This document shows positions 18,362 to 25,948 of a stretch of DNA of 64,000 bases, one piece after another. This stretch comes from Pseudaminobacter sp040049255. GTDB taxonomy: Bacteria > Pseudomonadota > Alphaproteobacteria > Rhizobiales > Rhizobiaceae. The stretch is from NCBI RefSeq assembly GCF_040049255.1, contig NZ_JBDZDR010000002.1, positions 558,001-622,000 on the forward strand, read 5' to 3'. The notes under the pieces were generated by a model. The model saw only the letters and a program-made list of their open reading frames with translations. It was not told where the DNA came from and ran no database searches. The stretch's first letter is position 1; the number at the start of each line of letters is the position of its first letter. The position numbers and the translations under genes are program-made.

Positions 18362-19358
18362 CGGCAATGTGCCTCATGTAATCATTCAGTGAAACGTTTC
18401 CGCCGGTAGCGATGACCAGAACGGTCTTGCCGGCGAGGTCGAGGCCGCCCTCGAGGAGGGCGGCGAGAGTGGATGCGCCCGAAGGTTCGAGCACGAGCTT
18501 CAGCCGCTCGAAGGCGGCCTTCATGGCGCGGCGCACGGAAGCGTCGCTGACGGCCAGCCCGCGCACGCCGGCGGCATTGACGGCCGCGAAGGGCGCTTCG
18601 CCGGGCTTGCGCGCCATCAGCCCGTCGCAGATGGAGGGCGGGCCGAGCGGCACAGTTTCGATTGCGCCCTTGGCGAGCGAAGCGCCCATGCCGTCAAAAC
18701 CTTCGGGCTCGACGGCGATGACCTGCGTCTCGGGCGAAAGGTAGTGGAAGGCGAGCGCCACGCCGCCGATCAGCCCGCCGCCGCCCACCGCGCAGAGCAC
18801 GATATCGGCCCTGGCGCCCTTGGCGGCCAGCTGGTCGATTGCTTCAAGTCCGGTGCCAGCCTGGCCCGCGACGATCTCCGGATCGTCGAATGGATGCAGA
18901 AGCGCCAGCCCTTCATCCTTGGCGATTTCGCGGGCGCGCTCGGAGGCGACCTCCTCGCGCGCACGCGTTCCATGATCGGTCACCACCACGCGCGCGCCGT
19001 AACCGGCGGTCGCGTCACGCTTGGCGGCGGGCGCATCGATCGGCATCACGATGGTAACGGGCACGCCGAGCGCCTGGCCGGCAGCCGCCAACCCTTGCGC
19101 GAAATTGCCAGAGGAATAGGCGACCACGCCGCGCTTGGCCTCTTCCGGCGAAAGTTGCTTCAGCCGCCAGTATGCACCACGCACCTTGAAGGAGCCGGCC
19201 CACTGCAGCGACTCGGGTTTTATGAAGACGCGGGCAGCACCTGTCATGGCCGCCAGCGGGCGGGATTCCAGAAGCGGCGTCAGCTGGGTTACCTGCGAGG
19301 TGACCGCATAGGCGCGCTTCAGATGGTCGAGGGTGGGAACGATCGGCGTAGTCATCAT
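18354..19358 (-). CDS. Threonine/serine dehydratase-like PLP enzyme inside the bet operon
   Basis: A fold-type II PLP enzyme of 334 aa. The PLP lysine lies in SFKVRGAYW (K58). The substrate loop SSGNFAQGLA and the phosphate-binding glycine loop VGGGGLIGG are intact. It resembles threonine ammonia-lyase, serine racemase and the EutB-type dehydratases of ectoine catabolism, but lacks the C-terminal ACT regulatory domain of biosynthetic IlvA. Its ATGATG start overlaps the betC stop and its stop overlaps betA, so it is a true operon member. The substrate is unknown. A hydroxylated amino acid formed when betaine is used as a carbon source is one inference. Confidence 0.8.
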   Translation of the reverse strand: MMTTPIVPTLDHLKRAYAVTSQVTQLTPLLESRPLAAMTGAARVFIKPESLQWAGSFKVRGAYWRLKQLSPEEAKRGVVAYSSGNFAQGLAAAGQALGVPVTIVMPIDAPAAKRDATAGYGARVVVTDHGTRAREEVASERAREIAKDEGLALLHPFDDPEIVAGQAGTGLEAIDQLAAKGARADIVLCAVGGGGLIGGVALAFHYLSPETQVIAVEPEGFDGMGASLAKGAIETVPLGPPSICDGLMARKPGEAPFAAVNAAGVRGLAVSDASVRRAMKAAFERLKLVLEPSGASTLAALLEGGLDLAGKTVLVIATGGNVSLNDYMRHIADA

Positions 19359-20881
19359 TCACCTCGCGGAAAGCGTTTCTGTTCCTCCAGAACATTCAGG
19401 TCCATGTGGTTGCGCATGTAGCGCTCGGAAGCCTGCCGAAGCGGCTGGAAATCCCACGGGTAGTAGGAGCCGTTGCGCAGCGCTGGGTAGACAACCCAGC
19501 GTCGGGCCTGGCTCTGTCGCACGGCGGCGTCGAAGGCGGCCAGGTCCCAGCGCGCTCGGACCTTCTGCATGAACTCGTCGACCAGCGCGGCATTGGCCGG
19601 GTCGGCGGCGAGGTTGACGCGCTCCAGCGGATCCGATTCCAGATCAAAGAGTTGCGGCGGATCCATCTCGCAGTGGACGAACTTGTATCGGCCCTCCCGG
19701 ATCGCCACGAGCGGCGCATAGGAGCCCTCGGCGGCATATTCCATGAGCACCGGCTCGCTGCGCGGCTGGCCTTGCATCAATGGCAGGAGCGATTGGCCAT
19801 CCGTCCAGGGCATGATGGCGGCGATGTCGATGCCGGCGAGGTCGCAGAGCGTGGGGCAGATGTCGAGGTTTGAGGTCGGCGCCTCGATCAGGCCGGGGGC
19901 GATGCCCTTGCCGGCGACCATCAGCGGCACGCGCGCCGAGCCCTCGAAGAAGTTCATCTTGAACCATAGGCCGCGCTCGCCAAGCATGTCGCCGTGGTCG
20001 GAGCAGAACAGGATGATGGTGTCGTCGAGCATGCGGGTGCGCTCGAGCACCGAGATCAACTCGCCCACCTTGTCATCCAGATAAGAGATGTTGGCGAAAT
20101 AGCCGCGGCGCGAACGGCGCACCTGCTCGGGCGTGATGTCGAAGCTGTCGTAGTCGCTGGCGAGGTAGAGCCGCTGTGAATGCGGGTCCTGTTTCTCCTT
20201 GGGGATGAAGCCGACTTCAGGCTCCAGCGCGGGGCAGTCTTCGTAGAGGTCCCAGTATTGGCGGCGCGCGACATAGGGGTCGTGCGGATGGGTGAACGAG
20301 ACGGTCAGGCACCAGGGGCGGCGCTGCGGGTCTTCCGAGGCGCGGGCGTGCTCGTAGAGCTTCTGCCCGGCAAGGAAGGCGACCTCGTCGTCATATTCCA
20401 TCTGGTTGCTGATTTCGGCCACGCCGGCGCCGGTGACGGAGCCGAGGTTGTGATACCACCAGTCGATGCGCTCACCAGGCTTGCGGTAGTCCGGCGTCCA
20501 GCCGAAGTCGGCCGGATAGATGTCGGTGGTCAGGCGTTCTTCGAAGCCGTGCAGCTGGTCCGGGCCTACGAAATGCATCTTGCCTGAAAGGGCAGTGTGA
20601 TAGCCGGCGGCGCGCAGGTGATGCGCGAAGGTCGGGATCGAGGAAACGAACTCGGCGGCGTTGTCGTAGACTTCGGTGCGCGAGGGCAGCTGCCCGCTCA
20701 TGAAGGAGGCGCGGCCCGGGGCGCAGAGCGGCGAGGCGGTGTAGTTGTTGCGAAAGCGCGCGGAACGGGCGGCGAGCGCCTTGAGGTTGGGCGCATGCAG
20801 GAAATCAGCCGGGCCGTCGGGGAACAGCGTCCCGCTCAACTGGTCGACCATGATGATCAAGATGTTCGGGCGCCGGCTCAT
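19355..20881 (-). CDS. betC: Choline-sulfatase
   Basis: Type I sulfatase that releases choline from choline-O-sulfate for betaine synthesis. At 508 aa it has the BetC length. The N-terminal metal site is NILIIMVDQLSG. The formylglycine motif SPLCAPGRASF has the modifiable Cys at residue 53, and HGDMLGERGLW supplies later active-site residues. ATG 20881 overlaps the betI end by 4 nt. Its presence shows that the cell can use plant- or soil-derived choline sulfate. Confidence 0.95.
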   Translation of the reverse strand: MSRRPNILIIMVDQLSGTLFPDGPADFLHAPNLKALAARSARFRNNYTASPLCAPGRASFMSGQLPSRTEVYDNAAEFVSSIPTFAHHLRAAGYHTALSGKMHFVGPDQLHGFEERLTTDIYPADFGWTPDYRKPGERIDWWYHNLGSVTGAGVAEISNQMEYDDEVAFLAGQKLYEHARASEDPQRRPWCLTVSFTHPHDPYVARRQYWDLYEDCPALEPEVGFIPKEKQDPHSQRLYLASDYDSFDITPEQVRRSRRGYFANISYLDDKVGELISVLERTRMLDDTIILFCSDHGDMLGERGLWFKMNFFEGSARVPLMVAGKGIAPGLIEAPTSNLDICPTLCDLAGIDIAAIMPWTDGQSLLPLMQGQPRSEPVLMEYAAEGSYAPLVAIREGRYKFVHCEMDPPQLFDLESDPLERVNLAADPANAALVDEFMQKVRARWDLAAFDAAVRQSQARRWVVYPALRNGSYYPWDFQPLRQASERYMRNHMDLNVLEEQKRFPRGE

Positions 20882-21471
20882 TTGTCCGCCTTCTGCTGGT
20901 GAAGCTTGGTCTCGAGATAGTCTTCGATCACCGCAATCGCGCTTGCGGCGTTGGGCGTGCCGTCCTTGAGGGCGCGGCGGATGTAGAAGCCGTCGATCAG
21001 GGCGGCGATGCCTTCAGCGACCCGATCGGCCTCGCTGCGGGGCATCAGCGCGCAGAGCCCGCTCATCAGGTTCGAATGCAGCCGGCGCGCATAGACGCGC
21101 AGCAGGCGCCGCATGGCGGGCGACTTCTGTGCCTCGACATAGAAGGCGAGCCAGGCGGCAATGGTGCCTGCCTGGAACTGCTTGTCGGAGAAGTTGGCCG
21201 CGATGACGGCGAGCACGCGTTCACGTGGGTTCGTGGCTTCGCGAAGCGAGACGCGCGAATCCGCGCCGAGTTCGGACAAGAGATGCCGCATCGTCGCCTG
21301 CAGAAGCTCGTCCTTGGCGCCGAAATAATGGTGCGCGAGCGCTGACGAGACGCCGGCGCGCCCGGCGATTTCCGACATGGTGACGTCGAGAGAGCCGCGT
21401 TCGCCAATCGCCGAGATCGTCGCGTCGATCAGCGCCTTGCGGCGCAGCGGTTCCATTCCGACCTTGGGCAC
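20878..21471 (-). CDS. betI: TetR-family choline-responsive repressor BetI
   Basis: TetR-type repressor of the bet genes, released by choline. The 197-aa product begins VPKVGMEPLRRKALIDATI, as in known BetI proteins. It carries the HTH segment MSEIAGRAGVSSALAHHYF (about residues 30-50) followed by a ligand-binding helical domain. GTG 21471 is chosen because GGAGGAATTGAA stands just before it and because the length matches E. coli BetI (195 aa). It is the first gene of the bet operon. Confidence 0.92.
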   Translation of the reverse strand: MPKVGMEPLRRKALIDATISAIGERGSLDVTMSEIAGRAGVSSALAHHYFGAKDELLQATMRHLLSELGADSRVSLREATNPRERVLAVIAANFSDKQFQAGTIAAWLAFYVEAQKSPAMRRLLRVYARRLHSNLMSGLCALMPRSEADRVAEGIAALIDGFYIRRALKDGTPNAASAIAVIEDYLETKLHQQKADK

Positions 21472-21496
21472 TTCAATTCCTCCAGACACAAGGTTA

Positions 21497-21522
21497 TTGT
21501 TTATTGACGGATCAATCAACAA
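21497..21522. promoter_or_regulatory. Palindromic BetI operator candidate
   Basis: TTGTTTATTGA and TCAATCAACAA form an inverted repeat with 10 of 11 positions matched around CGGA. It lies 26 nt upstream of the betI start. The ATTGA/TCAAT core resembles known BetI sites, consistent with autorepression of the bet operon. It could also influence the divergent thiolase gene. Confidence 0.65.
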
Positions 21523-21681
21523 AAATCCCGCCATCGGGTTTGGCGCTTGCGACAGGCGTCAACCGACATCGAGCACGCCGCGTCGCGCCCGGCAGAAGTC
21601 TTGGCCTGTATGTTCATAGTTGAACAGTTACGCCTGCGCGCATAGTGTGCTAGAAGTGACAAGCCAATTTGGGAGAGTCTC

Positions 21682-22848
21682 ATGACTGCTTGCATCGTCG
21701 GATGGGCGCATTCGCGCTTCGGCAAGCTGGAAGGCGAAACGCTGGAAAGCCTGATCACGAAAGTCGCGGGGGAGGCGCTTGAACACGCTGGTATCGGACC
21801 GGACGACGTGGATGAGATTGTGCTCGGCCATTTCAACGCCGGCTTCTCGCCCCAGGATTTTACTGCAAGCCTTGTGTTGCAGACGGACGACCGGCTGCGC
21901 TTCAAGCCGGCAACGCGCGTGGAGAACGCCTGCGCGACCGGCTCGGCGGCCGTGCGGGCTGGCATCCGCGCCATCGACGCGAGGGCCGCGCGGGTCGTGC
22001 TGGTGGTGGGCGCCGAGCAGATGACGACGACGCCCGCGGCCGAAATCGGCACCAATCTCCTGAAGGCCTCATATCTCCCGGAAGATGGCGATACGCCGGC
22101 GGGCTTTGCCGGCGTCTTCGGCAAGATCGCGCAGGCCTATTTCCAGCGCTATGGCGACCAGTCGGACGCGTTGGCGATGATCGCCGCCAAAAACCACAAG
22201 AACGGCGTAGAAAATCCCTATGCGCAGATGCGCAAGGACCTCGGCTTCGAATTCTGCCGCACCGAGAGCGAGAAGAACCCCTTTGTCGCCGGCCCGCTGA
22301 AGCGGACCGACTGCTCGCTGGTTTCGGACGGCGCGGCAGCACTGGTGCTGATGGACAGCACGGATGCGCTGTCGATGCGGCGTGCGGTGGCCTTCCGCGC
22401 CAACGAGCATGTGCAGGACTTTCTGCCGATGTCCAAGCGCGACATCCTCGCCTTCGAGGGCTGCGAGCAGGCCTGGACGCGCGCTCTGAAGAAAGCGGGG
22501 GTGGCGCTGGACGACTTGTCCTTCGTCGAGACGCATGATTGCTTCACCATCGCGGAACTCATCGAATACGAGGCGATGGGTCTGGCGAAGCCGGGCGAGG
22601 GCGCAGAGCTCGCTCTGGAGGGCTATACAGCCAAGGATGGCAAGCTGCCGGTCAATCCTTCCGGCGGGCTGAAAGCCAAGGGCCATCCGATCGGCGCGAC
22701 CGGCGTTTCCATGCACGTGCTGACCTCCATGCAACTGACGGGTGAGGCTGGGGGCATACAGGTGCCGGGCGCCAAGCTGGGCGGCATCTTCAACATGGGT
22801 GGTGCTGCCGTCGCCAACTACGTCTCGATCCTGGATCGCATCAGATGA
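21682..22848 (+). CDS. Thiolase-family acetyl-CoA acetyltransferase (SCP2-thiolase type)
   Basis: A 388-aa thiolase-fold protein. The nucleophile Cys lies in ENACATGSAA (C84). The ETHDCFTIAE segment is typical of SCP-x/SCP2-type thiolases. The C-terminal KGHPIGATG carries the catalytic His, and the GG near the end (GGIFNMGGAAV) is conserved. It may cleave or condense acyl-CoA; the substrate is unknown. GGGAGAG precedes ATG 21682. Its stop overlaps the SDR start (ATGA), so the two form an operon divergent from betI. Confidence 0.82.
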   Translation: MTACIVGWAHSRFGKLEGETLESLITKVAGEALEHAGIGPDDVDEIVLGHFNAGFSPQDFTASLVLQTDDRLRFKPATRVENACATGSAAVRAGIRAIDARAARVVLVVGAEQMTTTPAAEIGTNLLKASYLPEDGDTPAGFAGVFGKIAQAYFQRYGDQSDALAMIAAKNHKNGVENPYAQMRKDLGFEFCRTESEKNPFVAGPLKRTDCSLVSDGAAALVLMDSTDALSMRRAVAFRANEHVQDFLPMSKRDILAFEGCEQAWTRALKKAGVALDDLSFVETHDCFTIAELIEYEAMGLAKPGEGAELALEGYTAKDGKLPVNPSGGLKAKGHPIGATGVSMHVLTSMQLTGEAGGIQVPGAKLGGIFNMGGAAVANYVSILDRIR

Positions 22849-23588
22849 AGCACTCGGCCGTCGTTACCGGAGGCGCATCGGGTATCGGCATGGCGATTGC
22901 ACGCCGGCTTCTGGACGACGGCTGGCCGGTGGCGATCATCGATGTGGACGAACTGGCGCTTGCGGGGGCCGAGGACGAGTTCGCTGACGACAACGCCATA
23001 TTCCTGCAGGCCGATGTGACCGACGAGCACGAGGTCGACGCCGCTTTGGACGAGGTGGTGGATCGGCTCGGGCTGATCGGCGGCCTTGTCAACGCGGCGG
23101 GAATTTCGCGCGAAGCTGCGGCCGAGGACACCAGCGCAGAACTGTTGCGCGAACTGCTGGACGTCAATCTTGTCGGCACCTTCATCGCCGCCAAGGCGGC
23201 GTTGGAGCGCATGGGAGAAGGGCTGTCCATCGTCAACATCGGCTCGGTCTCGGGGTTGCGCGCCAATCGCGGCCATCTCGCCTATGGCGCGTCCAAGGCG
23301 GGCGTGAAGCTGATGTCGGAGGTGCTGGCGCTGGAACTGGGTAATCGAGGCGTGCGGGTCAATTGCGTCGCTCCGGGCCCGACAGAGGGGGCTGCGGAGC
23401 CGGATGGATATTCGGCGGCGGCGCGACGGCTTTGGGTCGGCCGCGTGCCGCAGGCGCGCTATGGAGAGCCGGAGGAGATCGCGGCGGCGGTGGCTTTTCT
23501 GCTTTCACCTGAAGCAAGCTTCGTCAACGGCCACACCCTTGCCGTTGATGGCGGTTTTCTGGCCGCGGGTGTCACGGACGAGCCCTAG
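22845..23588 (+). CDS. Short-chain dehydrogenase/reductase
   Basis: Classical SDR oxidoreductase of 247 aa. It has the cofactor loop TGGASGIG (about residues 8-15), NAAG, the catalytic Ser in NIGSVSG and YGASK (Y147, K151). An acidic residue after the second beta strand (IIDVDE) suggests NAD(H) preference. It is translationally coupled to the thiolase, which hints at a beta-oxidation-like or hydroxyacyl-CoA/ketone pathway. The actual substrate cannot be read from sequence. Confidence 0.85.
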   Translation: MKHSAVVTGGASGIGMAIARRLLDDGWPVAIIDVDELALAGAEDEFADDNAIFLQADVTDEHEVDAALDEVVDRLGLIGGLVNAAGISREAAAEDTSAELLRELLDVNLVGTFIAAKAALERMGEGLSIVNIGSVSGLRANRGHLAYGASKAGVKLMSEVLALELGNRGVRVNCVAPGPTEGAAEPDGYSAAARRLWVGRVPQARYGEPEEIAAAVAFLLSPEASFVNGHTLAVDGGFLAAGVTDEP

Positions 23589-23632
23589 CAGCGGGTTCCG
23601 GGCACGGCCGTTGTTCCAGCACTGGATTTCCC

Positions 23633-23660
23633 TTGCATCGGCCTGACGGGCGGCTATCAA
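23633..23660 (+). promoter_or_regulatory. Candidate promoter of the asparaginase gene
   Basis: TTGCAT (23633-23638), a 16-nt spacer and TATCAA (23655-23660), 38 nt before ATG 23699. It would let the asparaginase be expressed apart from the thiolase-SDR pair. Confidence 0.35.
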
Positions 23661-23698
23661 CTCGTCTGCATTCCTGCTTGCAACGAGGTCATCAGTTC

Positions 23699-24703
23699 AT
23701 GTCGAATCCGGTTCTGGTCGAGGTCCTGCGCGGGGACATCGTTGAAAGTGCGCATCCGGGCGCGGTGGCGGTCTTCGATGCCGACGGCAAGTCGGTGCTG
23801 GAAATCGGCGACACGCAGCGCGCGATCTTTCCGCGCTCGGCGGTGAAGGCGATCCAGGCGCTGCCGCTGGTGGAAACGGGCGCGGCGGACGCCTACGGCT
23901 TCGGCAACAAGGAACTGGCGCTGGCCTGCGCCTCGCATAATGGCGAAGTCGAGCATGTCGAGCTTGCCCGCGCCATGCTGGCGAAGGCAGGGCTGGACGA
24001 ACACGCGCTGGAATGCGGCGCGCATTGGCCGTCCTATCAGAGGGCCACCACGGAACTTGCCCGCAGCGGCGGCGTGCCGAACGGCCTGCACAACAATTGC
24101 TCCGGCAAGCACGCCGGTTTCCTGTGCGCATGCTGCCATGCAGGCATCGAGCATCGCGGCTATGTGAAGGCGGGCCACGCCTATCAGGAAATGCTGCGCG
24201 AGGCGCTAGAGAACGTGACGGGGGCTGCCCACAACGCCGACAACCGCGGCACGGACGGCTGTTCCATCCCCACCTATGCCGTGCCTCTCGGAAATCTGGC
24301 GCACGGCTTTGCCCGCATGGCGACCGGCATTGGTCTTGCGGACAGGCGCGCGAAGGCTGCCAAGCGGCTGTTTGCCGCCTGCATGGCCGAGCCATTCTAT
24401 GTGGCCGGCACCGACAGGTTCGACACCAGGCTGATGCGAAGCGCGCCGGGCCGGCTGTTCGTCAAGATCGGCGCGGAAGGCGTGTTCTGTGCTGCAGTGC
24501 CGGAACTCGGACTTGGCATCGCCTTGAAATGTGACGACGGCGCGGGTCGCGCGGCAGAAGTCATGGTCGCGGCGGTGATGGCTAAGCTGGTCGCGCATGA
24601 CGATACGCTGGCACGAAAGCTGCGCGAGTTTGCCCGGCCGGTGCTGACGAATTGGAACGGCATCACAGTGGGCGGTCTGCGACCAACAGACGTGTTGGCC
24701 TAA
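23699..24703 (+). CDS. Rhizobial-type (ReAV-like, class 3) L-asparaginase
   Basis: Hydrolyses L-asparagine to aspartate and ammonia. The 334-aa product belongs to the asparaginase family of Rhizobium etli, which is unrelated to the E. coli and plant-type enzymes. The SxxK pair is S47/K50 in RSAVK, with S79 in ASHNGE. The zinc-site residues C134, K137 and C188 lie in NNCSGKHAG and TDGCSIP, with D186 beside them. All fall exactly one position before the numbers known for ReAV (S48, K51, S80, C135, K138, D187, C189). ATG 23699 gives the family N-terminus. The enzyme is cytoplasmic, with no signal peptide. Confidence 0.9.
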   Translation: MSNPVLVEVLRGDIVESAHPGAVAVFDADGKSVLEIGDTQRAIFPRSAVKAIQALPLVETGAADAYGFGNKELALACASHNGEVEHVELARAMLAKAGLDEHALECGAHWPSYQRATTELARSGGVPNGLHNNCSGKHAGFLCACCHAGIEHRGYVKAGHAYQEMLREALENVTGAAHNADNRGTDGCSIPTYAVPLGNLAHGFARMATGIGLADRRAKAAKRLFAACMAEPFYVAGTDRFDTRLMRSAPGRLFVKIGAEGVFCAAVPELGLGIALKCDDGAGRAAEVMVAAVMAKLVAHDDTLARKLREFARPVLTNWNGITVGGLRPTDVLA

Positions 24704-24783
24704 CCCTCAAATGCATTGCGGCCAACCAAAGGAGCATGTGGAGGAGGCTTGTGGTAAATTCGGCCAACGCTTAAGCTTCCTGC

Positions 24784-25257
24784 ATGAGCAGAGCCTTTAC
24801 GCGCGAAGAAGATAGCGAAAATGCGATTGCCGACATAGGCGAACGGCCGGTCAGCGAGCACCGCAATCTTGTGACCGAAAAGGGTCTCGCCCTGATCGAA
24901 GCCAACCTGGTGGCGCTGCGCGAAAATCTGGCAGCGGCCGAGCGTGAGGGCAACCGGGAGCGCATCGCGCTCGTTTCACGCGACCTGCGTTATTGGGCAT
25001 CGCGGCGCGAGACGGCGGAACTCTCCATCCCCGAGGCTGACAGCGATGTGGTGCGCTTCGGCATGACCGTGACGATCGAGAACGACGACGGCCAGAGGAA
25101 GAGCTGGAAGATAGTCGGGGAAGACGAGGCAGACCCTACGCACGGCATGATTTCGCACGTGTCGCCGATGGCGATGGCGCTTTTCGGCAAGGGGACAGGC
25201 GCCACCGCCACGGTCAATGGCAAGGAATGGGAAATTGTCGAGCTGAAGGTGGGCTGA
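24784..25257 (+). CDS. GreA/GreB-family transcription factor with atypical coiled-coil tip
   Basis: A 157-aa protein with an N-terminal coiled coil (about residues 28-80) and a C-terminal FKBP-like GreA/B domain (about 85-157, ISHVSPMAMALFGKGTGATA). This layout binds the RNA polymerase secondary channel. The GreA tip GDLKEN, whose Asp and Glu help transcript cleavage, is replaced by GNRERIALVSRD, so cleavage may be altered or lost. It is shorter-tipped than housekeeping GreA and is probably a paralogue. It stands alone, convergent with the toxin-antitoxin pair. Confidence 0.8.
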   Translation: MSRAFTREEDSENAIADIGERPVSEHRNLVTEKGLALIEANLVALRENLAAAEREGNRERIALVSRDLRYWASRRETAELSIPEADSDVVRFGMTVTIENDDGQRKSWKIVGEDEADPTHGMISHVSPMAMALFGKGTGATATVNGKEWEIVELKVG

Positions 25258-25268
25258 AGGGGTATCGA

Positions 25269-25655
25269 TCAGCCTGATACCGGCTCGGTATGGTCGCGGA
25301 AGAACGCGGCCGCACCGGCTTCGTCAATTTCGCTGGCGGCCACCATAAGCACAAATTGGATGACGTCTTCCTGCTCGGCCTCGATGCTGAGGCCATTGAA
25401 ATATAGAAAAAGGTCGGCCGCGGCAAAGCCGGTCCGCTTGTTGCCATCCACAAACGGATGGTTCTTGACGATCCCGAACAGATAGGCGGCCGCTAGATCG
25501 CAAAGATCGGGCTCGCCATAGGCCTCCTTTTGCAAGGGCCTCGCGAGCGCCGATTCCAGCATCCCATCATCGCGGATTCCCGCAGCGCCGCCGTGAAGAC
25601 GAAGTTGCTCCGCGTGCATTGCCTCGACGAATTCCCGCGAGTGGAATTCGGTCAT
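25269..25655 (-). CDS. doc: Doc-type (death-on-curing, Fic-fold) toxin
   Basis: A 128-aa Fic/Doc protein with the active-site motif HPFVDGNKRTG at residues 66-76. Doc toxins phosphorylate EF-Tu and stop translation. The opening segments LHGGAAGIRDDGMLESAL and LAAAYLFGIVKNHPF are typical of the Doc branch. It lies directly after, and overlaps by 4 nt (ATGA), an AbrB-type antitoxin gene, the usual antitoxin-first order. Confidence 0.88.
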   Translation of the reverse strand: MTEFHSREFVEAMHAEQLRLHGGAAGIRDDGMLESALARPLQKEAYGEPDLCDLAAAYLFGIVKNHPFVDGNKRTGFAAADLFLYFNGLSIEAEQEDVIQFVLMVAASEIDEAGAAAFFRDHTEPVSG

Positions 25656-25882
25656 TTGGCGAGTGCCCGGTAGGCAACCTCGTATTTCTTCATTCGCTCC
25701 CGTGCGATCTTCATCTTGCGCTCGAACTCCTCGGGGGCGTCCGAAGCAGGACGAAGCTTGAGGTCATTTCCCTCTTCGATCAGCACGAGCGTGTCGCCGG
25801 CACGAAGATTGTGCCGGTCAAGCACCTCCTTGGGCAGGATGACGCCTTCGGAGTTTCCGATCTTGCGCACAACGACGTTCAT
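25652..25882 (-). CDS. AbrB/MazE-type antitoxin
   Basis: A 76-aa SpoVT/AbrB-fold DNA-binding protein with the swapped-hairpin pattern VVRKIGNSEGVILPKEVL near its N-terminus. The charged C-terminal tail (FERKMKIARERMKKYEV) probably wraps and neutralises the toxin. Doc is classically paired with a Phd antitoxin, so an AbrB partner is a different but known combination. It overlaps doc by 4 nt and has a palindrome just upstream, consistent with autoregulation. Confidence 0.85.
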   Translation of the reverse strand: MNVVVRKIGNSEGVILPKEVLDRHNLRAGDTLVLIEEGNDLKLRPASDAPEEFERKMKIARERMKKYEVAYRALAK

Positions 25883-25890
25883 CGTCGCCT

Positions 25891-25908
25891 CCGTTATTGT
25901 TATAACGG
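25891..25908. promoter_or_regulatory. Operator palindrome of the toxin-antitoxin operon
   Basis: CCGTTAT and ATAACGG are perfect inverted repeats around TGTT, 8 nt upstream of the antitoxin start. A second TATAAC follows, with an AT-rich run in a GC-rich genome. This fits a site for the AbrB-type antitoxin overlapping the promoter. Confidence 0.65.
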
Positions 25909-25948
25909 AAGATATAACACGCGCGGGGCAATCCTACAAGCAATCGGC

